A stretch of 54,559 nt of DNA from an uncultured Roseiflexus sp. Lineage in GTDB: Bacteria; Chloroflexota; Chloroflexia; Chloroflexales; Roseiflexaceae. The position numbers were made by a program, and so were the translations under genes. Below, piece after piece: positions 1 through 8,643 of this stretch; the first letter of the stretch is position 1, and each line of letters opens with the position of its first letter. Under the pieces are notes generated by a model. It saw nothing but the letters and a program-made list of their open reading frames with translations. It ran no database searches and was not told the origin of the DNA. Location of the stretch: NCBI GenBank assembly GCA_937935075.1, contig CALGYB010000047.1, forward strand, positions 1 to 54,559, written 5' to 3'.

Positions 1-188
1 TGAAGAGTGCGAAAGCCGTTCCAATACCCTCAACCTTCCGCCCCTCGCCTCGTTGCATACGCCACCCGACATATCCGACGCATAACCCGCATAGCAGACG
101 CGCATTGATACCATGATGCGCTACGATGCATGCAGCGTTCACGTCGGTTGTCTCCGGGGAAACGAAGACACCAGGTTGTGAGGACCTT
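1..188. other. intergenic, no feature recognised
   Basis: The first 188 bases hold no open frame that resembles a protein and no clear repeat. The only assignable element is the GAGG at about 180-183, which serves as ribosome binding site for the receiver-like gene starting at 189. Confidence 0.4.
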
Positions 189-650
189 ATGAATCATGCA
201 GAAGCGCCGCTGCCGGATCGCGTGCGCACCCTTGTTGCTGCGCCCGACCCGGAGCGCTTGCTGTGCCGCTCCGTGCTCGAACGTCTTCCGCAGGTGACGG
301 TGATTGCCGAAACGGATAACAGTCGTGTGGCGCTGGAGTATGTGCGACGACTGCGTTTCGATCTGGCGTTGCTCGGCATTTCGCTGGCGCAGGGCGACGG
401 ACTGACCGTTGCGCGTCAGGCGTTCCGCGCCTTGCCCGGTATTCGGGTCGCTATCATTTCCGCCGTCGACGACCCGCCATGTCTTCTTGAAGCGCTCCGG
501 ATCGGCGTCCATGGGTATCTGTCCGCCGCTGCGTCTATCGACGATCTGGCAGATGCCGTTCAACGCATCCTCCTGGGGGAAACGATCTTCGATACCACGA
601 TTTCTACGCGCGCGCTTCAGCGGCTGGCGGCATCCGGCTGTGAATGGTGA
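189..650 (+). CDS. degenerate response-regulator receiver protein
   Basis: A 153-residue protein with the alternating strand-helix pattern of a NarL-type receiver domain followed by the usual linker (GETIF...RALQRL), but it stops before any helix-turn-helix output domain. I take the ATG at 189 because GAGG sits just before it; an upstream ATG at 126 is in frame. The residues needed for phosphorylation are missing: the acidic pair near residue 18 reads A-P, the acceptor aspartate position is Gly63 (LALLGISL), and the conserved lysine after GYL is Ala113. Ser91 remains at the Ser/Thr switch position. It should therefore not be a phosphorylation switch and may act by protein binding. It lies just upstream of the polysaccharide operon, which could be its target (inference). 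It could also be a decaying gene that lost its DNA-binding half. Confidence 0.7.
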   Translation: MNHAEAPLPDRVRTLVAAPDPERLLCRSVLERLPQVTVIAETDNSRVALEYVRRLRFDLALLGISLAQGDGLTVARQAFRALPGIRVAIISAVDDPPCLLEALRIGVHGYLSAAASIDDLADAVQRILLGETIFDTTISTRALQRLAASGCEW

Positions 651-843
651 CGAAGATATGCCATCCGGCATAGGTGCGATTGTCCAACAGGCAGACGCTA
701 TGAAACGCTCACGGTGCTACAGTCGGCATGCGATCGCAACGCAGCGGTGTGTCCTTCCATGCGCACTGATGTGGCGAACACATGCGATTGCGCCCATGTA
801 AGCGGCGCCAATGCGCCAGATAGATGAGCAAAGTGAGCATCGC
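651..843 (+). other. spacer before the polysaccharide operon
   Basis: No gene is seen here. This spacer should contain the promoter of the downstream operon, but I cannot point to a convincing -35/-10 pair. An in-frame ATG at 811 would extend the kinase gene by 11 residues. Confidence 0.3.
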
Positions 844-2694
844 ATGATCCTGCAACGATACCTGAACCTCTTCTGGCGCTGGCTCTGGCTGATGCTGCTG
901 ATGACGCCGCTCGCTGGCGGCGCGGCGTATCTTGTCAGCATCCGGATGACGCCGATCTACGAAGCATCGACCACCCTGCTGATCAACCAGGCGCCGGCGG
1001 GCAGCGCCTCGCCGGACTACAACGCTGTGCTGACTGCGGAACGGCTGGCGCGCACCTACGCCGAACTGCTGGTCAAACGCCCGGTGCTCGAAGAGGTGGT
1101 GCGCGAGTTGAGCCTGCCGATCACGCCGTCGGCGCTTGCCGAGCGCGTTCGCGTCCGACCGATCCGCGACACGCAGTTGATCGTCGTGACGGTCGAAGAC
1201 ATCGACCCGCAGCGCGCTGCCGACATCGCCAATCATATGGTGGCAGTCTTCAGCGAACAAAACCGCGAGTTGCAGTCCGAACGCTTTGCCGAGTCGAAGC
1301 GCAGTCTCGCAAGCGAAGTTGCCAAACTCCAGGCGGATATCGATGCCACCCAGGAGCAACTCGCAGCGCTGCGCGGCATCGACGATCCGGTGCGCCGCGC
1401 GCGCCTGGAAGAGGCGCTGGTGCAGTATCGCAGCAGTTACGCCACGGTGCTGCGCAGCCTGGAAGAGGTGCGACTGGCGGAAGCGCAGTTGACAAACAGT
1501 GTCAATGTGGTGGAGTCGGCGGTTCCTGTGCCTACGCCAGTACGTCCGCGCATTGCCACGAACACCGGCATGGCGGCATTTGCCGGTCTGTTGCTGGCAA
1601 TCGGACTGGCGCTCCTGATCGAGTACCTCAGTGATCGGGTCAGTTCCGCCGAGGACGTGGCGAACGCCGCGCATGTCGGCATGCTGGCGGCGATTGGGCG
1701 GATCGATGGCGCCGAGCCGTCGGACAAACTGGTGATGCTGAAAGACCCTTTTGCGCAGGTTGCCGAAGCCTACCAGATGCTGCGCGTCAAACTGGAGATC
1801 GCGCGGTTCGAGAAGCCGCTGCGCACGCTGCTGGTGACGAGCAGCAGCCCCGGCGAAGGGAAGAGCACAACGGCGGCGAATCTGGCGCTGGCGATTGCCC
1901 GCTCCGGCAAGCGCGTCATTCTGGTGGACACCGACCTGCGCCGTCCGTCGTTGCACCGTTTCTTCCGCCACGCCAATCTGCGCGGCGTTACGACGGCGCT
2001 GGTGCGTGATCCGTCGGATAGCCTGTACAACCACATGATCGCCGCTGGTGTGGAGAACCTGCTCGTGCTGCCAAGCGGGCCGGTCCCCTCCGATCCGGCA
2101 GTGATGGTCAGCTCGAAGAAAATGCTCGACCTGATCGACGAACTGAAGCGTATGGCCGACGTTGTGGTGTTCGACAGCCCGCCGATCCTTGCCGTTGCCG
2201 ATGCCATACCGCTCGCGCATATCTGCGATGCCACCCTGCTGGTGGTGCTGGCAGGCGCCACGCGCACCAGTCAGTTGCGTCGCGCCTGCGATCAATTGCT
2301 CCAGGCGGGGGTGGAGCCGCAGGGTGTGGTGTTGAACCGGGTGACACGCGAGCAGGGCGGGTATGACCACTATTACTACTACTATGGCGGTGAACGGAAG
2401 CGCAGCCGCCGCAGCGGGTTGAGCCGGTGGTTCAGGCGCCGACGGCGACGCCAGCACACTGTGCCGGGCGTGGTCGATACCGTGGATGCGGGGGTAACCG
2501 GTATGGGGCACGTGGCGCGCAACGACCAGGAGGCGCCGATTGACCCGGTGAGGGATGAATTCTTCCCGCGCTACTCAGCCTCTGCGCCAGATACGGTAGA
2601 TGGGCATCCGGTGAGTGCCGACGTGGTTGTTGCCGAAGGAACGGACGAGCGCCGCAATGGGATGACGCAGCGCCGCGGGATTGCAACGAAGTAG
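844..2694 (+). CDS. Wzz/BY-kinase polysaccharide co-polymerase
   Basis: Chain-length determinant fused to a bacterial tyrosine kinase of the CpsD/CapB type, controlling export and length of exopolysaccharide at the inner membrane. An N-terminal membrane helix (FWRWLWLMLLM) and a second helix around residue 240-260 bracket a periplasmic coiled-coil Wzz region. The cytoplasmic half carries Walker A (SSSPGEGKSTTAAN), Walker A' (VILVDTDLRRP) and Walker B (VVVFDSPP). A tyrosine cluster (YDHYYYYY, encoded about 2359-2385) is the expected autophosphorylation site. Unusually, a further ~95 residues follow the cluster, beginning with a very basic stretch (RKRSRRS...RRRRRR). Start at 844 puts the membrane helix close to the N-terminus; 811 is an alternative. 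It is first of a tightly packed plus-strand operon. Confidence 0.9.
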   Translation: MILQRYLNLFWRWLWLMLLMTPLAGGAAYLVSIRMTPIYEASTTLLINQAPAGSASPDYNAVLTAERLARTYAELLVKRPVLEEVVRELSLPITPSALAERVRVRPIRDTQLIVVTVEDIDPQRAADIANHMVAVFSEQNRELQSERFAESKRSLASEVAKLQADIDATQEQLAALRGIDDPVRRARLEEALVQYRSSYATVLRSLEEVRLAEAQLTNSVNVVESAVPVPTPVRPRIATNTGMAAFAGLLLAIGLALLIEYLSDRVSSAEDVANAAHVGMLAAIGRIDGAEPSDKLVMLKDPFAQVAEAYQMLRVKLEIARFEKPLRTLLVTSSSPGEGKSTTAANLALAIARSGKRVILVDTDLRRPSLHRFFRHANLRGVTTALVRDPSDSLYNHMIAAGVENLLVLPSGPVPSDPAVMVSSKKMLDLIDELKRMADVVVFDSPPILAVADAIPLAHICDATLLVVLAGATRTSQLRRACDQLLQAGVEPQGVVLNRVTREQGGYDHYYYYYGGERKRSRRSGLSRWFRRRRRRQHTVPGVVDTVDAGVTGMGHVARNDQEAPIDPVRDEFFPRYSASAPDTVDGHPVSADVVVAEGTDERRNGMTQRRGIATK

Positions 2695-2703
2695 GAATAT
2701 GCC

Positions 2704-4014
2704 GTGACGCAGCAAGCACAACCAGGAGTTGTACGCCTGACCGTCGAGACCTATGCGGTACGACTGGCGACGCTGGGATTGATGGTGGTCTCGGCGGTAT
2801 TGCAGGCGCGTCTGCTTGGTCCTGAAGGCAAAGGATTGCTCGCCGCCGCACTTTCCTGGTCGGCGTTGATCGGCGGCATCGCCCTGCTTGGCTCGGATAG
2901 CGCCATTATCTACTTCGTCGCGCGTTCTGCGCGGCACACGTTGTGGACGATACGCGCCGGTCTGATGTATGCCGTCGGCATGGCGCTGATTGCGCTCGTA
3001 CCGCTCACCTTTCGGATCGATGTTCTGATCGACCGGCAGTTGATGCTTTCGGTTGCGCTGTTGACGCCGGTTGTCGTCATGATAACGCTGTTCAACGCGA
3101 TCTGTGTCGGATTGAACCGAATCCGGTTGACCAACGCGCTCAATGCGAGCGCTGCGCTGTTGTATGTGCTGGCGCTTGCAGTCTTGTTCATCGCGCGTAT
3201 CGACCACTTCGAAGCGGTTATGGCAACGGTCCTGGGGGTGCAGATCGTCGTCCTCGTCCTGTTCGCGGTAGCGCTGCGCCGCGCAGGAACTGCCGAATAC
3301 GTGGCGCCAGAACGTTCGGCGATGGTGCGATACTCGTTGCAGGCGTTTCGCGGCAACCTGGCAGGTCTCCTGTTTCTGCGCAGCAGCCTGATCATCGTCA
3401 GCGGCACGTCGTCGATTGCACAGGCCGGCATCTATTCAATCGCAGTCGTCTTTGCGGATGTGGCGCTGATGTTGCCTACCACACTCACGAACATCTTGCT
3501 GCCCCGTCTCGCCGGACAGCACGCGGAGACGGTCGCGCGGCGCGTTGCGGATGCAGCGCGCTATGCCTTTGCCGGGGCGCTTGTGACAGGGTTGCTGCTT
3601 GGCGGAAGCGCTTTCATCGTCGTGCCATTTGGATTCGGCGAGGCATTTCGTCCGGCGGCGGCGGTGGCGCTCATTCTCTGCATCGGCGCGGCGCTCGGCG
3701 CCCCCGGCATGATCCTGTCGCTCTATTTCAATGCGCTCGAACAGCCAGGGACGCCGGCAACCGCCGCCTGGATCGGGTGTGGCGTTTTGATCGCCGCTTC
3801 ACTGGCGCTTGCGCCGCTCTCTGGTGCGCTGGGCGCTGCCGTCGCAGCGGCAATCGCACGAATGGCGACCACGCTTGTGCTGGTTGTGCGTTTTTGTCGC
3901 GCCAGTCGCCTGAACTGGCGCGCCTTCCTGGTCTTCCAGCCGGCGGATTGGACGAGCAGTGAACGAAGGATTCATGCTATCTATGAGCAGATTGTCCGCA
4001 CTCGTCGCGCCTGA
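2704..4014 (+). CDS. Wzx-like polysaccharide flippase
   Basis: A 436-residue integral membrane protein of the MOP/polysaccharide transporter superfamily, with about 12-14 hydrophobic helices spread over its whole length. It would flip lipid-linked oligosaccharide across the cytoplasmic membrane. GTG start at 2704, 9 bases after the kinase stop codon. Its 3' end overlaps the next gene by about 41 bases, so the two are probably translationally coupled. Family assignment rests on helix pattern, length and operon position, since this superfamily has few fixed motifs. Confidence 0.8.
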   Translation: MTQQAQPGVVRLTVETYAVRLATLGLMVVSAVLQARLLGPEGKGLLAAALSWSALIGGIALLGSDSAIIYFVARSARHTLWTIRAGLMYAVGMALIALVPLTFRIDVLIDRQLMLSVALLTPVVVMITLFNAICVGLNRIRLTNALNASAALLYVLALAVLFIARIDHFEAVMATVLGVQIVVLVLFAVALRRAGTAEYVAPERSAMVRYSLQAFRGNLAGLLFLRSSLIIVSGTSSIAQAGIYSIAVVFADVALMLPTTLTNILLPRLAGQHAETVARRVADAARYAFAGALVTGLLLGGSAFIVVPFGFGEAFRPAAAVALILCIGAALGAPGMILSLYFNALEQPGTPATAAWIGCGVLIAASLALAPLSGALGAAVAAAIARMATTLVLVVRFCRASRLNWRAFLVFQPADWTSSERRIHAIYEQIVRTRRA

Positions 4015-5332
4015 ATATCTGCGGATCGGCACAGCGTTGCTGCTGGGGTTGACTGTCGCGCCGCTGGTTGGCGTGCTGGCAGCAACGCAGCCATTCCTGC
4101 TCCTGATGGCGCTTGGCGCTGCGGCGTGGGTTGCCCTGGCGCTGCGCGGCGGCGATAGCGCCTTCTTCGTGACCGGCATGGCCGTTCCGCTCCTCTATCT
4201 CATCGATATGCGCAGTGCGCTCTTCAGCCAGGCGTTGCTGGCGCTGTACAGTATGACCTTCCTCCACGCCTTGTATCAGGTTACGCAGCATCCCGACGCC
4301 AGGCAGTGGGATCGCCGGCTGCTGATCGTCGTCGTCGGCTGGGGGGCGGTCATTGTGCTGGCTGAACGCGCGCTCCTCAACGAAGGCTTGAGTCTGAAAC
4401 GTGTTGTCACGACCATCATCGGACTGCTGCCTTACCTCTGGTTTGCGCTGGCAGCGCCGCGAATAGCGACCGGCAGCCAGGCGCGCGCGCTGCTCGGCGG
4501 CATCGCTCTTGGCGCAACGGTAGTCGCCGGCGCATTTCTGCTCAACTCGCGCTCACTGAGCGAAGGACTGCAAGGACGCGATGCCTGGATCGACACCTAT
4601 ACCGTGATCGGCAGCCTGAAGAACTCACTGGGACTCCTGTGGGTCATCGGCTGGACCCTGCTGCTCGGAAGAGGCATCAGAGGCGGTTGGATGCTCAGAG
4701 CGCCGCTGCTCGCCATTTTACTGACCGCCATCCTGTTCTCATTCAGTCGCTCGTCCTATATGGCGTTGATTGTCGCAACGCTGCTGCTCTATCGCGGGCA
4801 TTCGCTCAAACTGTGGATCATTGCGGGAGCGATCGGCGCCTTTGTACTGTTTGGGTTGCCCGAAGCCGTCTGGGCGCGCCTTGAGATGACCTGGGCGCCG
4901 GGGCGTGGGTTCGACCCGTCGGCAGAGACGCGCCTCGATCTGTGGGGTGCGGCGGTCCATGCCTTTCTCTCGGCGCCGCTGACCGGCATTGGATGGGGGA
5001 AATTCAGCGAGTATCTGGTGCGCACCGGTCAGGCGCCGCTTGCTGCGGGATCGGCGGTGTACGACCTGGGCTTTGCCCATAATTACTTTCTGAGCGCATT
5101 TGCCATGCTCGGCGTTGGCGGCGGCGTGTTGAGCATCGGTGTGTTTCTGGCGGCATGGCGGCGTGTGCGCGCCCTGGTTGCGCGCCAGGATCATCTGGCG
5201 CGCGTCGTTCAGGCGGTGATCCTGGCAGTGCTGGTGTCATCATTGTTTGGCGAACCGCTCTTCGATCCGATCCTTGCCTTCGTATTCCTTTTGATTCTGG
5301 CATGCCTCGTCGGGCAGGAAAGTGAAGGGTGA
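3974..5332 (+). CDS. O-antigen polymerase/ligase-like protein (Wzy/WaaL type)
   Basis: A polytopic membrane protein of 452 residues with about ten to twelve helices and one large extracytoplasmic loop after the sixth or seventh helix (around the GRDAWIDTYTVIGSLKNSLG region), which is the architecture of Wzy_C-family polymerases and O-antigen ligases. The conserved region includes FSRSSYMALIVA and the later GIGWGKFSEYL. It would polymerise or ligate repeat units made by the glycosyltransferases downstream. Start chosen at ATG 3974 behind GAAGGA; GTG 3959 and ATG 3983 are alternatives. It overlaps both neighbours, consistent with one operon. Confidence 0.8.
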   Translation: MLSMSRLSALVAPEYLRIGTALLLGLTVAPLVGVLAATQPFLLLMALGAAAWVALALRGGDSAFFVTGMAVPLLYLIDMRSALFSQALLALYSMTFLHALYQVTQHPDARQWDRRLLIVVVGWGAVIVLAERALLNEGLSLKRVVTTIIGLLPYLWFALAAPRIATGSQARALLGGIALGATVVAGAFLLNSRSLSEGLQGRDAWIDTYTVIGSLKNSLGLLWVIGWTLLLGRGIRGGWMLRAPLLAILLTAILFSFSRSSYMALIVATLLLYRGHSLKLWIIAGAIGAFVLFGLPEAVWARLEMTWAPGRGFDPSAETRLDLWGAAVHAFLSAPLTGIGWGKFSEYLVRTGQAPLAAGSAVYDLGFAHNYFLSAFAMLGVGGGVLSIGVFLAAWRRVRALVARQDHLARVVQAVILAVLVSSLFGEPLFDPILAFVFLLILACLVGQESEG

Positions 5333-5333
5333 C

Positions 5334-6554
5334 ATGCCCCGATCATTACGCATCGTCCATATTGTCGGAAGCGCATTTGCCGGTGGATGGGCGTTCCATC
5401 CGCTCTGCCGGTTGCGCGATGCCGGGCACAAGGTGCACCTGATCTGCCCGGAGGATGGTCCGCTGCCGGAACGAGCGCGTGCCGCAGGGGTTCCGACCCG
5501 GATCGTCCCTTTTCCACGTCGCATCCGGCATATGCACACCGCCGCTGCGTATGTGGCGCGTGTGGCGGCCTGGTTGCGTCGAGAACAGATTGACGTGGTG
5601 CACAACCATCTGGCGCCGGCCAATGTGTGGGGGCGCCTGGCAGCATATGCGGCGGGCGTTCCCGTGCGTCTGACACAGTGGCCCGGTCCGCTGCCGCTCG
5701 AAATTCCTGCGTCGCGTCGGATCGAGATGGCGCTGGCGCGCCTCGATAGCGCCATCATCGCGTCGAGCACCGCCACGCAGCGTATCTACGACGCTTGCGG
5801 CGTCATGCGCGGACGGATCCGCCTGATCTACTACGGTTTCCCATTTGAGCCGTTCAATCCGGCAATCGATGGCAGCCCGATCCGGCGTGAATTCGGCATT
5901 GCACCCGATGCGCCGCTGATCACGATGATTGCGTATATGTACTCGCCGCTGAAGGAACAATCCCTGCGCGGGCTGAACGTTTTTGGCGGCGTTGGGCTGA
6001 AGGGGCACGAAATCCTGATTGCCGCCGCAGCGCGCGTGCGCGAGGCGAATCCCGCTGCGCGCTTCCTGATCGTCGGTGATGCGCTGGTCCCCGGCGAGGC
6101 GGAACAGTACAAGCGCCGGTTATACCAGATGGTTGCCGACCTGCAGTTGCAGCAGACGGTCATCTTCGCCGGGAAACGCACCGACATTCCGGCGATCCTG
6201 GCAGCCAGCGATGTGGCGGCGGTTCCGTCACTTTCGGAGAACGTCGGCGGCGCTGTCGAGCCGTTGTTGATGGAGCGACCCGTGGTTGCCAGCGCCGTCG
6301 GCGGATTGCCCGACGTGGTGCGCGACGGCGAAACCGGCTACCTCGTGCCGCCACGCGACCCGGAGGCGCTGGCAAAGGCGTTGCTGCACGTGCTGTCGCT
6401 GTCGCCGGTCGCTCGACGCGCGATGGGGTGCAAAGGGCGCGCTATCGTGCAGGAATTGTTCGATCTGCGCACCACCGTGCAGCAAACCGAGCGCCTGTAC
6501 TACGACATTCTGCACGCTCAGGGAATGGGGGGTCTGCGATGGGCGCGCCGCTGA
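5334..6554 (+). CDS. glycosyltransferase family 4 (GT-B fold)
   Basis: A 406-residue GT-B glycosyltransferase. The N-terminal acceptor domain starts RIVHIVGSAFAGGW, and the C-terminal nucleotide-sugar domain contains SDVAAVPSLSENVGGAVEPLLMERPVVAS..., where the E-x7-E motif sits in the family 4 position. ATG 5334 has AAGGG five bases upstream and overlaps the stop of the polymerase. The stretch 6159-6464 is nearly identical in DNA to 7337-7642 of the next gene although the two N-terminal halves differ, pointing to gene conversion or shuffling of the donor domain. The sugar donor and acceptor cannot be told from sequence. Confidence 0.85.
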   Translation: MPRSLRIVHIVGSAFAGGWAFHPLCRLRDAGHKVHLICPEDGPLPERARAAGVPTRIVPFPRRIRHMHTAAAYVARVAAWLRREQIDVVHNHLAPANVWGRLAAYAAGVPVRLTQWPGPLPLEIPASRRIEMALARLDSAIIASSTATQRIYDACGVMRGRIRLIYYGFPFEPFNPAIDGSPIRREFGIAPDAPLITMIAYMYSPLKEQSLRGLNVFGGVGLKGHEILIAAAARVREANPAARFLIVGDALVPGEAEQYKRRLYQMVADLQLQQTVIFAGKRTDIPAILAASDVAAVPSLSENVGGAVEPLLMERPVVASAVGGLPDVVRDGETGYLVPPRDPEALAKALLHVLSLSPVARRAMGCKGRAIVQELFDLRTTVQQTERLYYDILHAQGMGGLRWARR

Positions 6555-7723
6555 CCATTCTCTATGTGACCGGCTATGGCGCCCACGAATGGGCGCTGCA
6601 TACCCCGCGAAGTCTGATGCGTCGCGGGCATCGGGTGCTGGCGGCATGCCCGTTCGACTCGCCGATGGCGCGCCTGGCGCACGCTGCCGGCGTCGACGTC
6701 TGCACCTGGCAGGCGCCGCGTCATCTGAAGGAAGCGCGTCGTGTGATCGCTGCCATTGGCGCGCTCTATCGGCTGTTTCGCCAGCACCGACCGGACGTAG
6801 TCGTGTATTACGCGCTGCCGATCAGTCTGTGGGCGCGTGTTGCGGCGCGGTTGGCAGGCGTGCCGGTGCGCCTGTTCAAGCCGCCGAGCCTGTGGGACCT
6901 GGAATTGCGGCCCTATCGACTGGCGGAGTATAGCACCGCCTGGATGGACAGCGGGATTCTGGCGTCGAGCCGCGCGCTGGCGGACTACTACCGGCGCGCA
7001 CCGATTGCCTGCCGTAACGTGATTCTGAGTTACTACGGCTTTCCGCTCGAACGCTTCGATCCTGCGCTGAACGGCGCGGCAGTGCGTCAGGAACTCGCTA
7101 TTTCATCCGCTGCGCCGGTTGTGACGACCGTTGCGCATCTCATCCCGCCGATTCGCCGTTTCGATCCGCACTACGGCATCAAAGGGCACGAAGTGTTGAT
7201 CCGCGCGGCGCGCGATGTCGCGGCGCGCCTGCCTTCGGTGCGCTTCCTGATCGTCGGCGCCGAACCTGAAGGCGCTGATGGATCTTACGAGGCGTCGTTG
7301 AAGCAACTCGCGCGTGTGGAGGGGGTTAACCGCCACGTCATCTTTACCGGGAAACGCACCGACATTCCGGCGATCCTGGCGGCAAGCGATGTGGCGGCGG
7401 TTCCGTCACTCTCGGAGAATGTCGGCGGCGCCGTCGAGCCGTTGTTGATGGAGCGACCGGTGGTTGCCAGCGCGGTCGGCGGCTTGCCCGACGTGGTGCG
7501 CGACGGTGAAACCGGCTACCTCGTGCCGCCGCGCGACCCGGAGGCGCTGGCGGAAGCGTTGCTGCGCCTGCTGTCGCTCCCTCCGGCTGCCCGCCGCGCT
7601 ATGGGGCGGAGAGGACGCGCGATTGTGCAGGAACTGTTCGATATCGAGCGTGTGACGCTTGCTGAAGAACGCATCTTTTACCGTCTGCGAGGCGAACCGG
7701 TATGTGCGACCTTAGTATCGTGA
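6539..7723 (+). CDS. glycosyltransferase family 4 (GT-B fold)
   Basis: A 394-residue GT-B glycosyltransferase overlapping the previous gene by 16 bases. ATG 6539 follows a run of G residues that can serve as Shine-Dalgarno, and the protein then begins LTILYVTGYGAHEWAL, a normal N-terminus for the fold. The donor domain (residues about 267-370) almost duplicates that of its neighbour, suggesting both use a related nucleotide sugar, while the acceptor domains diverge and should recognise different growing chains (inference). Confidence 0.85.
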   Translation: MGAPLTILYVTGYGAHEWALHTPRSLMRRGHRVLAACPFDSPMARLAHAAGVDVCTWQAPRHLKEARRVIAAIGALYRLFRQHRPDVVVYYALPISLWARVAARLAGVPVRLFKPPSLWDLELRPYRLAEYSTAWMDSGILASSRALADYYRRAPIACRNVILSYYGFPLERFDPALNGAAVRQELAISSAAPVVTTVAHLIPPIRRFDPHYGIKGHEVLIRAARDVAARLPSVRFLIVGAEPEGADGSYEASLKQLARVEGVNRHVIFTGKRTDIPAILAASDVAAVPSLSENVGGAVEPLLMERPVVASAVGGLPDVVRDGETGYLVPPRDPEALAEALLRLLSLPPAARRAMGRRGRAIVQELFDIERVTLAEERIFYRLRGEPVCATLVS

Positions 7724-8637
7724 TTGTCAACTGGAACACGCGCGACCTGTTGCGCGCCTGTCTTGCATCATTGAGCGACGCCGCGCGCCGGATCGCCTGT
7801 GAGATCATCGTCGTCGATAACGCCTCGACCGATGGCAGCGCAGAGATGGTTCGCACCGCATTTCCACACGTGCGCCTGATGGCGCTGCCGGAGAACGTCG
7901 GTTTCGCCCGCGCCAACAATCTCGGATTTGCCCACGCACAGGGGCGGTATTTCCTGCTCTTGAATCCCGATACCTGGCTGCCGCCCGGCGCACTGGACGA
8001 GATGACGGCGCTGATGGACCGGATGCCGGATGTCGGCATTCTCGGTCCACGCCTGTTGAACGCCGACGGCAGTCTGCAACCATCATGCAGCCGGTTTCCG
8101 ACGCTCCTCAACATCACGCTGGATTGCTGGGGCGTCAGCCGGATCGCGCCGCGCAACCGCGTGCTTGCCCGCTTCAAAATGACGTGGTGGGCGCACGACA
8201 CGGCGCGCGATGTCGATCAGCCGTCGGGCGCGTGCCTGCTGGTGCGCCGCGAAGCCTGGGATGACGCCGGTCCACTCGACGAACGCTTCTTCATGTACTT
8301 CGAGGAAGTGGATTTCTGCTGGCGTGTGCGGCAGGCTGGCTGGCGCATCCGTTTCACGCCGACGCCACAGATCACGCACTATGGCGGCCAGAGTTCGCTC
8401 CAGAACCTCGATGCGCGTATTGCACAACGGTACGCCAGTCTGGTGTCGTTCTTCCGCAAACAGTATGGACCGCTGACGACCTGGGCGCTCTGTGCAGCGA
8501 TTGCGCCAGCGGCGCTGGCGCGCGCGGCGCTGGCGGCCTTGCGCGCGGCGCTGGCGGGTCAACGGCGGCAATGGGAGTACGCCGCACAATACTGGCGCGT
8601 GGCAACGCTCTTGTGCGGTTCGATGATTGCCCGGTGA
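7702..8637 (+). CDS. glycosyltransferase family 2 (rhamnosyltransferase-like)
   Basis: A 311-residue GT-A enzyme. LSIVIVNWNTRDLL, the DNAS motif (IIVVDNASTDGS) and the metal-binding DxD-like LLLNPDTWLPP are the hallmarks of WcaA/RfbF-like family 2 enzymes. EEVDFCWRVRQAGW is the typical catalytic-base region. A C-terminal hydrophobic segment after residue 255 may associate with the membrane. Start 7702 overlaps the preceding gene by 22 bases. Confidence 0.88.
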   Translation: MCDLSIVIVNWNTRDLLRACLASLSDAARRIACEIIVVDNASTDGSAEMVRTAFPHVRLMALPENVGFARANNLGFAHAQGRYFLLLNPDTWLPPGALDEMTALMDRMPDVGILGPRLLNADGSLQPSCSRFPTLLNITLDCWGVSRIAPRNRVLARFKMTWWAHDTARDVDQPSGACLLVRREAWDDAGPLDERFFMYFEEVDFCWRVRQAGWRIRFTPTPQITHYGGQSSLQNLDARIAQRYASLVSFFRKQYGPLTTWALCAAIAPAALARAALAALRAALAGQRRQWEYAAQYWRVATLLCGSMIAR

Positions 8638-8643
8638 AAAACG

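Noticed and set aside
709-2511. 600-codon minus-strand frame opposite the BY-kinase gene
   Set aside because: Composition is dominated by Arg, His and Gln with no recognisable domain, whereas the plus strand has clear Walker motifs.
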